DNA of 24,472 nucleotides. It comes from a virus. This document shows positions 14,803 to 22,063 of the stretch, one piece after another. Each line of letters begins with the position of its first letter. Within the stretch, counting starts at the first letter, position 1. Both the position numbers and the translations under genes were made by a program. The stretch is taken from the IMG/VR virus record IMGVR_UViG_3300028388_002687, positions 1-24,472 of that record; one strand, 5' to 3'. The notes beneath the pieces were generated by a model that worked only from the letters and a program-made list of their open reading frames with translations, did no database searches and was not told the origin of the DNA.

Positions 14803-16379
14803 GCGATTCCGCTCGCCTCCCAATCAATTTGAAACCCGCTCGCCTTTTCCCACTCGGTGCCCTCGGGAATTGTGATGCGCAACGAATGAAACCGCGCGTC
14901 GCTAATAACAGGGCAAAACATCAAATGGCCTTGCGGCGAATTGGGCCCGTAAGACTTTGCGTCGCCGATATAGTCGCGCCCCGCAATTGTCGCCAGCAAG
15001 GCCCGCTCTGACGTTTCCACAATTGGCAAAACCGACCGAATAAACGATCGGTTGCCGACTTTTGGCTGAAAATCGCCAGTTTCAAACGTCGCTCGTAATG
15101 TGTTGCCTGTGAAATAAGATAACTGATTCGATTTAAATGCCGCCAACTCCCGCCCCTTGGCGGCAAAGGCATCATCGTCGAGGCTCAACCCGTCAATGTC
15201 GAGATCGTCGTCGTTTACAATCTCTCGATCGTCTCGGTCGATCGAAATGCCCAAAATGTTAGATTGCACCAACCAATCGGCGTCAAATTCTGCGGTTGTC
15301 CATTGATCTAGGCCCCAATTGTAAATGATTTGCCGCGAGTAAATCACTTGCACCCCATCGTCGTCGAATGAAGGGCCCACCGCGTCGAGATCGTCGTCGT
15401 CCAAAATGTCAGGATCCGTTGCATCTATCGGAACGTCGGCCTTTGCTTCGCGATAAGCGTTAAAGCTCCAAATAATAGAGCGGGCTTTCCAATTTACGGC
15501 GGCCTGCACTCTAGCCGCGTCGTTATCGTTCCTCGATTTGTTGAACCAATCCCAAATTTTATCTGAGCTGATAACTTCAACACTTGCCCCGTCGGTTCGA
15601 CAAAATCCGTCGTGCGCCAGAAAATAAACAAATCCGCCAACGCGGGCAATTGAGGTCGGTGCAGGGCATCCTCGCTCGTCCTCGATAACCTCTTTTGAGA
15701 ACACGGTCGGGCCGCCAGAATACCAAATTCGCGAAATGCCGTGGTTTTGAAAGATAACATCGAAAGAGCCGCCATAGATCGCCGTCACCTCACCAAACCG
15801 AGACGGCATGTCGACGAAACCGCTTTGCCGCGCAACGTCGGTCGTCCATGTCTCGTCGGGGTTGTTGTAAGCTGACCACCGCACGCGATAGGGGGCATCA
15901 ACCTCGCCCGCCTCGACAAGATTGCCAAGGAAAAGAAAATCGCCAACCACGTTGGCGGCTTGTGCTCGAGGCGGCGAACCCGCCCCCGCAATGAATGAAT
16001 TGTCAGCGATCGCCGACGGTAACTTGAAAAGCCCGCCGCGCTTTGTGGTTGCGAAAATAGAGTCGTTGAATTGATCGAATGACCAAAACTCACCAGATTG
16101 CAGCGCCAAGCCAAGGCCCGAGGCTGTCACGGCATCACCCCGAATGACATAAAGGTCGCTGTCAGTGCCAACGGCCACCATTTGCTCGCCGTTTGGCAAA
16201 TCAAATCGAAACGCACCGCGAATGTCGCCATATACGAAAACGCCCTGACCGACGGCCTCGCGAATTGGGTTGTAACTGTTGGGCAGGGCATAGACGTTAT
16301 TACAGGTCACGAGGCCAGGGTTTTTATAATCCGTGGCATCTGGCAAAAACTGGCCGAGGGGAATTTCCTGCATAGCCAT
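14799..16379 (-). CDS. tail / packaged-DNA stabilisation protein (P22 gp10-like), 526 aa
   Basis: The product begins MAMQEIPLGQFLPDATDYKN and is built almost entirely of beta strands with repeated aromatic and Asp-rich turns. This is as expected for the P22 gp10 / T7 tail-tubular-B class that plugs and extends the portal channel. Characteristic pieces are the N-terminal ALPNSYNPI motif and the central FLAHDGFC strand. Two acidic turns of the form DDDLDxxGxSxDDD occur at 328-341 and 390-403, 62 residues apart, perhaps equivalent positions in repeated blades or cation sites. The ATG at 16379 overlaps the upstream stop (TAATG). It follows the adaptor gene, as in other podoviruses. Medium-high confidence for the class. 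Confidence 0.7.
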   Translation of the reverse strand: MAMQEIPLGQFLPDATDYKNPGLVTCNNVYALPNSYNPIREAVGQGVFVYGDIRGAFRFDLPNGEQMVAVGTDSDLYVIRGDAVTASGLGLALQSGEFWSFDQFNDSIFATTKRGGLFKLPSAIADNSFIAGAGSPPRAQAANVVGDFLFLGNLVEAGEVDAPYRVRWSAYNNPDETWTTDVARQSGFVDMPSRFGEVTAIYGGSFDVIFQNHGISRIWYSGGPTVFSKEVIEDERGCPAPTSIARVGGFVYFLAHDGFCRTDGASVEVISSDKIWDWFNKSRNDNDAARVQAAVNWKARSIIWSFNAYREAKADVPIDATDPDILDDDDLDAVGPSFDDDGVQVIYSRQIIYNWGLDQWTTAEFDADWLVQSNILGISIDRDDREIVNDDDLDIDGLSLDDDAFAAKGRELAAFKSNQLSYFTGNTLRATFETGDFQPKVGNRSFIRSVLPIVETSERALLATIAGRDYIGDAKSYGPNSPQGHLMFCPVISDARFHSLRITIPEGTEWEKASGFQIDWEASGIA

Positions 16380-16963
16380 TAAACCACACTCCCCGACGGC
16401 ACCGCCTCGAGAGTGCCGCCATTCATTCGCCCCTTGAGGTCGGCGCGATTTGCCAAAGCGACGGCTTTTTGCGCCTCGCTGTCCCAAAACGGCAACGCCA
16501 CATTGTCACGAATAAGGCGAGCGTGGTGCGCGAGGGCGGTGTAAATATACGCCTGCACGCAATGCTCGAGCGCCGCGTTTGTGTCGCCTGCGTTGACGAG
16601 AGGGGCCAACTTGGCGAAATAAACGACCTTGATCTCGTGACCGTCCACTGGCGCGGGGTTGAGGTATAGAACCTCGTCGCCCGCAACGTAGTTTGTCGGG
16701 CAACCTGCTGCCGAGCTGGCGACCATGCGCTCGTGCGAGATCGGGGTCAAAAAAGAGCCGCCGACATTCCGAACCTGTTGCGCCTCGATAAAGTCGGCAG
16801 GCAAGGGCAACTCGCCGCCAATCGCCGCAATGGTGACCGTTTTTTCCATGCCGCGAATGCGCAAGGTGTCGTTGAGGTCGCTTGTCGCCAACTCGTAAGC
16901 CAGCTCGAAAGCGTTGCGACCCAATAGCTCGACGACTCGCGTTTTCAGTGTTCCAAAATTCAT
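16379..16963 (-). CDS. head-tail adaptor protein (tail tubular A / gp4-like)
   Basis: The 194-residue protein starts MNFGTLKTRVVELLGRNAFE. It has an N-terminal helical domain that opens with LKTRVVELLGR and a beta-rich middle containing LPADFIEAQQV and YLNPAP. This is the profile of podoviral adaptors that form a ring below the portal and receive the tail nozzle. The C-terminal part (about 130-175, NAALEHCVQAYIYTALAHHA) is helical. It is encoded directly before the gp10-like gene and after the capsid genes, the expected order. The start at 16963 is set by a TAATG overlap with the upstream stop. The exact family name is inferred. Confidence 0.68.
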   Translation of the reverse strand: MNFGTLKTRVVELLGRNAFELAYELATSDLNDTLRIRGMEKTVTIAAIGGELPLPADFIEAQQVRNVGGSFLTPISHERMVASSAAGCPTNYVAGDEVLYLNPAPVDGHEIKVVYFAKLAPLVNAGDTNAALEHCVQAYIYTALAHHARLIRDNVALPFWDSEAQKAVALANRADLKGRMNGGTLEAVPSGSVV

Positions 16964-17256
16964 TAGAAGCCCCCCGCGTGCACTTGGAACTTCGCCCAAT
17001 CGCCCGACGTTACTTTTTTGTAAATGATCTCGCGCACGGCATCACGATCGGACATATCGACGCCCGCCTCATTGCAAGCCGCCTCGAGCACAACCGTCGG
17101 AACGCGGCAAACATGGCGCATATCACCCGACCCAACGAGGCCACCGTCGCGCCGCGACTTTACGTCGTCGATAATTGGCTCAACGTCCTGCGTGCGGTTA
17201 ATGACGAGAGCGTCGTCGGTTGCCGTTAATGTGGTTTTCGCCTGTGATCCGTTCAT
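16963..17256 (-). CDS. hypothetical protein between capsid and adaptor genes, 97 aa
   Basis: The ATG at 17256 is preceded by AAGGGGCG, which decides this start over longer in-frame options. The product (MNGSQAKTTLTATDDALVIN at its start) has no membrane helix or signal peptide. The middle contains KSRRDGGLVGSGDMRHVCRV, and the end is a helical segment with WAKFQVHAGGF at the C-terminus. It resembles small conserved proteins next to podoviral head-tail genes, by pattern only. A terminator-like hairpin lies in its leader. A minor capsid or connector role is possible; I do not assign one. Confidence 0.6.
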   Translation of the reverse strand: MNGSQAKTTLTATDDALVINRTQDVEPIIDDVKSRRDGGLVGSGDMRHVCRVPTVVLEAACNEAGVDMSDRDAVREIIYKKVTSGDWAKFQVHAGGF

Positions 17257-17281
17257 ATCGCGCCCCTTGTGCCTGAAATAG

Positions 17282-17312
17282 AAAAGCCGCCCCGAGATAT
17301 ACACGAGGCGGC
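17282..17312 (-). terminator. leftward terminator after the Lys/Ala-rich gene
   Basis: On the minus strand a nine-base-pair stem (one G-T pair), 17312-17304 with 17294-17286, is followed by TTTT then CTATTT. It begins 24 bases after the stop of the Lys/Ala-rich gene and lies in the leader of the 97-aa gene. Since downstream genes have no obvious new promoter, it probably terminates only a fraction of transcripts. Confidence 0.65.
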
Positions 17313-17335
17313 CCAATCCGTCTAACGCAACCGTT

Positions 17336-17716
17336 TTAGGTGCGTTTTACCTTACGTTGTGCCACCAGCTCGTCGGCCTCGGCCTTTGGCAGGTTCTTGG
17401 TCGCGCCTTTGACCATTTTGCCTTTGGAAGTGTGTACATTGTCGATCATGCAAACCACCTCGTCGAGCTCTGAATTTTGCGCATCCAATTCGGCTTGGCG
17501 CTCGGCCTCGGCCTCTTGACGCTCAACCATTTCGGCGCGCAATTTTTCTTGTTCCTCGGCGCGGATTTTCTCGCGCAAGGCATCCACATCAACGGGCTTG
17601 TCGATGGATTCCGTTGGCTTGTCTTTGTCGAGGCTTTTGTCGGCGGTTGCCGCCTTGGCCTCTGTTTTTGCCGTGTCGGCGGTTGCCGCCTTGGCTTTTT
17701 CGTCGTCTTTTGCCAT
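17336..17716 (-). CDS. Lys/Ala/Glu-rich small virion-associated protein, 126 aa
   Basis: The product starts MAKDDEKAKAATAD. Its first about 85 residues are Lys/Ala/Glu/Asp-rich with a duplicated KAATAD block and then a charged helix (REKIRAEEQEKLRAEMVERQ and onward). A short C-terminal module (HTSKGKMVKGATKNLP, then EADELVAQRKVKR) resembles small C-terminal domains of phage head proteins. A disordered N-terminus with a folded tail fits a capsid-associated or head-completion protein. GAGGG sits nine bases before the ATG. The gene is flanked by hairpins, one after the capsid gene and one after itself, so its expression is probably stepped down from the capsid gene. No firm family. Confidence 0.6.
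   Translation of the reverse strand: MAKDDEKAKAATADTAKTEAKAATADKSLDKDKPTESIDKPVDVDALREKIRAEEQEKLRAEMVERQEAEAERQAELDAQNSELDEVVCMIDNVHTSKGKMVKGATKNLPKAEADELVAQRKVKRT
17638..17695 (-). repeat. 22-bp direct repeat, 36-bp period
   Basis: Positions 17638-17659 and 17674-17695 are identical over 22 bases and lie 36 bases (12 codons) apart, in frame. They encode the two KAATAD-containing segments of the Lys/Ala-rich protein. Perfect identity suggests a recent slippage duplication. Confidence 0.85.
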
Positions 17717-17734
17717 TTTCAAAAGCCCTCGATT

Positions 17735-17769
17735 AAAAGGTTAAAGGGCGGCCCGTGATTAGGCCGCCC
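17735..17769 (-). terminator. hairpin after the major capsid gene, probable partial terminator
   Basis: An eight-base-pair GC stem, GGGCGGCC (17762-17769, minus strand) with GGCCGCCC (17746-17753), is followed by TTTAACCTTTT. It starts 17 bases downstream of the capsid stop. The interrupted T-tract suggests incomplete termination, a common way to make more capsid than downstream proteins; RNA 3'-end protection is another option. Confidence 0.55.
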
Positions 17770-17785
17770 CGTTTAGTCTAGGCGA

Positions 17786-18742
17786 TTAAGCCGCTTGGCG
17801 ATCGAACACGCCGCCGAGTTTTTTCTCGTTACCAACAACCAGGGTCGCTTGCGTAGAGATCAACACGGCGTCGGAAAGGCCTGTCTTGCCGAGCTTTTCT
17901 TGCTTGGTCGCGATGTAGGTACCCACGCGCACGGTGTCGTCGTCAGTCACGATCACGTCGCTTGCGCGCATGTGACGGTGCGGCACGAACTCGACGCCCT
18001 TTTTGTCGGTAAAGTCGGTGATATACACGTCAATGTAGCTCGTGACTTTGCCCGCGTCCTTCATTTCGCGACGCGGTGCGTTGCCAGTGAAGCCCGAGGC
18101 GGTGCTTTGCAGGGAGGCCGAAAGGTAAACGGTCGTTGCCATTGCGCCCTCGGTCCACATTTGCTGCATAACGTCTTTAAGGTTTGCCTCGGTGAACGTC
18201 GCCAGCGTGCCGTCGGTGCGCGCATTTGAGCCGTCGCCTGTAGGGTCAACGCCACCAACACCCGCAACCGTGTTTGTCTTGATCCACGCGGGCAGTCCCG
18301 CGAGGCGGTTTGCGACCGTCGCGCCGTCACCAACAACCTTTGCTTGGTTTTGGAAAAACGAGCGTTCAATGTCGAGCTTGTGGGCTTTCAGCTCCTTGGC
18401 AATCTCGATCGCCATTTGCTTTTTGCCCTCGGCGGTGTCGCCGTTCTGCGCGGTGTCAGACAAGCGCACGGGATCCGCAAAGATTTGCACCATGTTGTTG
18501 TAACGCGGGCGAGGCGTGCGGGCTGTTGCCGCCACGTCGTCGCCTTCAACTTTGGCGTTGTCCTTTGCGGCGCGCAAGCCGTCGGCCAACCAATCGTGTT
18601 GGTGCTTTTTGGCTTTGACTTTTTTCGCCTTGGAAAAGATCGGTGTTTCGTCGGGCTCGAGCTTGTAAACCACCTTGCTCAAGTCCTCGCGCAAGTTGGT
18701 TGTGATCGAAACCGCCGTTTGGGTGTTGGCTGGAACTGCCAT
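17786..18742 (-). CDS. major capsid protein (DUF5309 / SU10-type, HK97 fold)
   Basis: The 318-residue product fits the DUF5309 capsid family: DLSKVVYKLEPDETPIFSK (about 20-38), HDWLADGLRAAKDNAKVEGD (49-68), RYNNMVQIFADPVRLS (about 80-95) and the helical KELKAHKLDIERSFFQNQAK segment (about 116-135) all fall in the family's order and spacing. It would form the icosahedral shell with the scaffold encoded just upstream. AGAAGGAA lies shortly before the ATG, a strong site as expected for the most abundant virion protein. A GC hairpin follows the stop. The length is normal for the family. The family call is from remembered motifs, not a search. Confidence 0.85.
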   Translation of the reverse strand: MAVPANTQTAVSITTNLREDLSKVVYKLEPDETPIFSKAKKVKAKKHQHDWLADGLRAAKDNAKVEGDDVAATARTPRPRYNNMVQIFADPVRLSDTAQNGDTAEGKKQMAIEIAKELKAHKLDIERSFFQNQAKVVGDGATVANRLAGLPAWIKTNTVAGVGGVDPTGDGSNARTDGTLATFTEANLKDVMQQMWTEGAMATTVYLSASLQSTASGFTGNAPRREMKDAGKVTSYIDVYITDFTDKKGVEFVPHRHMRASDVIVTDDDTVRVGTYIATKQEKLGKTGLSDAVLISTQATLVVGNEKKLGGVFDRQAA

Positions 18743-18756
18743 TTTTTAGATTCCTT

Positions 18757-19728
18757 CTATTGGAAAAGCAGGCTTTCGAGGTCGTCGTCACCTGCGCTTC
18801 CCTTGTTGAGTTTGGCAAGAGCCTTGGCGTGCGCCTCGGCCTTGGGGTCGGTCTTGTTTTTCGTTCCCGCACTCAATTTCGGCTTGATCTCGGTCTTGCG
18901 CTTCAAAACGACGGGTTTTGCATCCAATTCGGAAACCCGCGCCGCGTCACGCAACAAGAGCAAGAGACGGTGATCGGTCACTTGCGCAATTTCTTCGGGG
19001 GTGAAGCCGTAACGATCCGAGGCCGATTTTACCATTTTGGCGTGATCGGCTTGTCGGACAGTTTCGTCTGCCCATTCTGGAATTGCCTTCTGTAGTAGCC
19101 CCGCTTCCCGATGCAATACCCGTTGAGTTTCCTCGGCGGTGATCGCTTCCAATAGCTGCGAGGCTTCGGTTTGGCGTGCGGTCTGTTGCTGCCAATTGCC
19201 GTATGCTTGCATAAATTGGTCGGGCTTACCTGCGAAATCCTCGGGGCGAGGTTCCTTCGCAGTCGGTAACGCATAATAGGCCAGCGCATTGCGCAACTGG
19301 TCGATCTCGGCGTCACGTTCTTGCTCAAATGCGCGGCGCTCGGCGGCCACGGCTTGAGTTTTTTGGGTGTAATCTTCCTGGCGCTGATAGCCCGCCAGCA
19401 ATTCAGATTCGGTGACTTCAAATTCTTTGCCGTCAACCTTGACAGTGTAAACTTGCTCGGTTTCTGCGTTTGGGTCGGCATCCTTCGCCGCCTTGTCAGC
19501 GTCCTCGACCTCCTTTTCGGCCTTGGCGGCCTTTTCCTCGTCGCTCAACTCGGCATCGGGGTCGTCGTCACCATCAAGCTCGTCACCATCAACTCCAGCC
19601 GCTTTTGCGGCATCTTTCGACGCGGGCTTGGCCTGCAATTCGGGGTCGTCGGCAAACATCGCGGCGGCCAACGCGTTGCCGTCGTCGTCATTGAAATCTG
19701 TTGTTAAGTCGTCTTGTGGAGTGCTCAT
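18757..19728 (-). CDS. capsid scaffolding protein
   Basis: The 323-residue protein is acidic and mostly helical. An Asp/Glu-rich, probably disordered N-terminus (about 1-90) is followed by the VDGKEFEVTESELLAGYQRQ block (about 98-117), typical of phage scaffolds, then a long coiled coil (about 120-250) and a basic C-terminus (KRKTEIKPKLSAGTKNK) that could bind the capsid protein. It is encoded directly before the capsid gene, 14 bases away, in the standard portal-scaffold-capsid order. The ATG overlaps the upstream stop (ATGA). No protease is visible nearby, so the scaffold may leave intact, as in P22; that is inference. Confidence 0.82.
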   Translation of the reverse strand: MSTPQDDLTTDFNDDDGNALAAAMFADDPELQAKPASKDAAKAAGVDGDELDGDDDPDAELSDEEKAAKAEKEVEDADKAAKDADPNAETEQVYTVKVDGKEFEVTESELLAGYQRQEDYTQKTQAVAAERRAFEQERDAEIDQLRNALAYYALPTAKEPRPEDFAGKPDQFMQAYGNWQQQTARQTEASQLLEAITAEETQRVLHREAGLLQKAIPEWADETVRQADHAKMVKSASDRYGFTPEEIAQVTDHRLLLLLRDAARVSELDAKPVVLKRKTEIKPKLSAGTKNKTDPKAEAHAKALAKLNKGSAGDDDLESLLFQ

Positions 19729-19952
19729 TCGGCTTGTTCCTCTGGTTCAATTTTGCTGTTTGCCCGAATTTTTACCATAAGGGCCTCAAGCCCCCATAGC
19801 ATATCGAGATTTTTTTGCCTAGATACGGCGTCGCCCGAGCTGGCCGTGGCCTTTTTGGTCAAATCAGCCTTGAGCTCGTCAACGGCCTCGATCGTGGCGG
19901 GGTCATTGAACACCCGCCCCAAGATCACGCTTGCCCGCTCTGAAACGCTCAT
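19725..19952 (-). CDS. small hypothetical protein between portal and scaffold, 75 aa
   Basis: The gene is coupled at both ends by ATGA overlaps with portal and scaffold, which supports it being translated despite its size. The product (MSVSERASVILGRVFNDPAT at its start) is acidic at the C-terminus (IEPEEQAE) and predicted helical throughout, with no membrane segment. It may be a minor head-assembly factor. I do not recognise the family. Confidence 0.6.
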   Translation of the reverse strand: MSVSERASVILGRVFNDPATIEAVDELKADLTKKATASSGDAVSRQKNLDMLWGLEALMVKIRANSKIEPEEQAE

Positions 19953-22060
19953 TGCGCGCCACCGAGTGCGGCGGCGTCTCGATCCTCGGCGTCGTTTTCG
20001 ATCTCGTTAATCGCCTTGGCCTCTTTGATCGCCACGTCGCTTTGCTTGATCTGCAATTCGGTGCGTTTGATCTCGAGTTGAGCGGCGGCCTCTTGCGCCT
20101 TGAACTCGGCAATCTCGCGCTCTAGCTGCAATTCCTGCGCCTTGAAATTGACGCGAGCCTGCGCCTCTTGCTGATCCGTCTGCGCCTTGACCATTGCCGC
20201 CTGCGCCTTGAGGCCCTCGGCCTGCGCCAATGCCATTTGCGCCTCGATAGCAGGGTCGGGCGGGGGCGGCCCATCTGGCGCGGGAATTGTTGCGGGGTCG
20301 GCCATATAGGGCTCGATCCCCTGCAATCCGAGCGTGCGGGCAATGCGCTTGAGCGTCTCAAATACATGCATGGGGGTCACATTGGGTGCGCCCGCCGCGA
20401 GAGCCTCTTTTTGCTGCGCCAGCATCCAGTTCAGGGCAGAAAGGCGAGCCTCTTTATCGCTGCGCCCCGTGCCAATCCGCACGGTCATGTCGGCGCGATC
20501 GCGCCACTCGATCGGGTTGAACTCGACCCATTCGCCCCGAATTTTAAGGGCAAGATCGCGCGTCGGACCTCGGCGCATGTCGGCGTGCATCTTGAGAAAC
20601 ACCTCGCGCAAGCCCGTCTCGGCAAAGGTGCGAATAATCACCTGCATTCGGCGCATTCCCGCGTCCATAATGCGGCCAACGCCCTCCGATCCGATTTGCG
20701 ACTTGCTCAACGTGTTGGCGTCGAGCCCTTGCGCATAGCGCGACGCGCCCGCATGGCGCTCAAGGTCCATGTCGGCGCGGTCCATGAGCGGCAAAGTGTC
20801 GCCGAGAACGCTCGGCGGCTTCACCCAATTGATTGCACCAGCGCCGCCCGTGCGGATTGGCCTACCAGGGTCGGGCGACGCAAGGTCGTTATAGGTGTTT
20901 TCTGTCGCCAATTCTTCGTTGACCTCGGGACGCGGATAATTGGTTTTATACATATTATCGAGCGTTTGACGCCAAAGCACGGTCTTGAGTTGTTGGATCG
21001 AGGCGGCCAGCTCGGCCACCGATTTGCCGACGTGTCGGTGTGGCACAATGTAGGGCGTCCATGCCGCGAAAGGCGTCGTTTCGACTTCCTCGGCGGCCCA
21101 CTCGCCGCTTTTCCACTTGAGAACCTCGCGCCCGTCGGCATTTGTCCAAACCTTGAGCAATCGCTCGCCGCCCTCATATTCGGCCATGACGTAAGCCTCG
21201 CACAACTCGAGGCGCTCGTCGGTTGTGGCGAAATCGTCGTCGTTGTCCTTGGTTTCGTGCCGAGACGTTTCGGCGCTCGTCTCAACCGCCTCGCCCAAAA
21301 TCTCGATTGATTCGGCGTGAAACCCCATTGCCTCGAGCTCGCCCTTGCTCTTTTTGGCGCGGTGCCCGCACGCGGGGCAACCGTCGAGCGTGACCTTTGA
21401 CCAACGCGGCGAGATAAAGAACTCATTTTGAGGAATTGGCTCGATCTCGTATTGCTTTTCAGTCTTGGTGCACCGAATGCGCACGTCGATCGGCATTGGT
21501 TGGCCGTCCTCGGCCATGATCGGGCTCGGGGTGCCGTCCTCGGCCAAGTCGACGCCCTCGAGGCGCTCTATCTCGTAATCGCCGTCGCGCTCAACGATCT
21601 GGGCATATACCGCCATAAATTCGTTGAGCGTCAAATCGTCGTATTCCTCGATCAAAACTCGCTCTTTTTCGACCCATCCGCAACGCACGTAGGCATTTTG
21701 CTCGATCAAGCCCTCTTTGAACCACGTCGAAAGCGTCGTGAAGGAATTGTTCTTTTCGCGGAAAAGGTGATGAATGATCGCCGTCTCTTGCTTGGCGGCG
21801 GCCTCGTCCTCTTGGCCGACGGGCGCGAACTCGACCAAATAGTCGTCGCTCGTGAAAATTTCCATCGCCTCGGAAAACACGGCCTCGACCGTATCCGCAA
21901 CATCGGTCGCCAGAAACTTTGACCGACCGTCTTTTTCGTCGCCGTATGGCTCGACCATGTAGCGGTCAAATAGACTTTCCCGGCTTTGGCGGGTCGTGTT
22001 TTGCAACGCGGTCGCAACGGGCGCGAGGGCCGCTTTTAATTTTTCTTCTGTGAGTTTCAT
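19949..22060 (-). CDS. portal protein (P22-like, 703 aa)
   Basis: This is the dodecameric ring through which DNA is packaged and ejected. It is large for a portal and close to P22 gp1 (725 residues). The N-terminal region (about 45-135, including STWFKEGLIEQNAYVRCGWV) and the FFISPRWSK segment with a following HR motif match this portal class. The C-terminal about 110 residues (PAIEAQMALAQAEGLKAQAA onward) form a long Ala/Gln/Glu coiled coil, as expected for a helical barrel inside the capsid. An odd CPACGH cluster occurs at 228-233. The gene lies three bases after the large terminase stop. The ribosome site is weak (GGTGTAAG). Confidence 0.86.
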   Translation of the reverse strand: MKLTEEKLKAALAPVATALQNTTRQSRESLFDRYMVEPYGDEKDGRSKFLATDVADTVEAVFSEAMEIFTSDDYLVEFAPVGQEDEAAAKQETAIIHHLFREKNNSFTTLSTWFKEGLIEQNAYVRCGWVEKERVLIEEYDDLTLNEFMAVYAQIVERDGDYEIERLEGVDLAEDGTPSPIMAEDGQPMPIDVRIRCTKTEKQYEIEPIPQNEFFISPRWSKVTLDGCPACGHRAKKSKGELEAMGFHAESIEILGEAVETSAETSRHETKDNDDDFATTDERLELCEAYVMAEYEGGERLLKVWTNADGREVLKWKSGEWAAEEVETTPFAAWTPYIVPHRHVGKSVAELAASIQQLKTVLWRQTLDNMYKTNYPRPEVNEELATENTYNDLASPDPGRPIRTGGAGAINWVKPPSVLGDTLPLMDRADMDLERHAGASRYAQGLDANTLSKSQIGSEGVGRIMDAGMRRMQVIIRTFAETGLREVFLKMHADMRRGPTRDLALKIRGEWVEFNPIEWRDRADMTVRIGTGRSDKEARLSALNWMLAQQKEALAAGAPNVTPMHVFETLKRIARTLGLQGIEPYMADPATIPAPDGPPPPDPAIEAQMALAQAEGLKAQAAMVKAQTDQQEAQARVNFKAQELQLEREIAEFKAQEAAAQLEIKRTELQIKQSDVAIKEAKAINEIENDAEDRDAAALGGAQ

Positions 22061-22063
22061 ATC

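Noticed and set aside
14803-14823. TTG start extending the 135-aa protein by seven codons
   Set aside because: The ATG at 14802 forms an ATGA overlap with the upstream stop, a junction used repeatedly in this operon.
15171-15401. Asp-rich repeats as a CRISPR-like or satellite array
   Set aside because: The GTC/GTCGTC repeats are explained by Asp codons in an intact structural gene, and there are only two copies at protein level.
16380-16487. Upstream extension of the gp10-like protein by 36 residues
   Set aside because: The extra part overlaps the adaptor gene, is Arg/Gly-rich and unlike the family N-terminus; the ATG at 16379 forms a TAATG junction.
18344-18973. 209-codon plus-strand frame opposite the capsid and scaffold genes
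   Set aside because: It crosses the capsid/scaffold boundary on the opposite strand, has no family signal, and its hydrophobic look comes from the complement of Lys/Glu/Asp codons.
20168-21310. Long open frame of 380 codons on the plus strand
   Set aside because: It lies entirely antisense to the portal gene, whose protein matches a known class. The translation is Arg/His/Leu-rich without recognisable motifs, as expected for an antisense shadow in GC-rich DNA.
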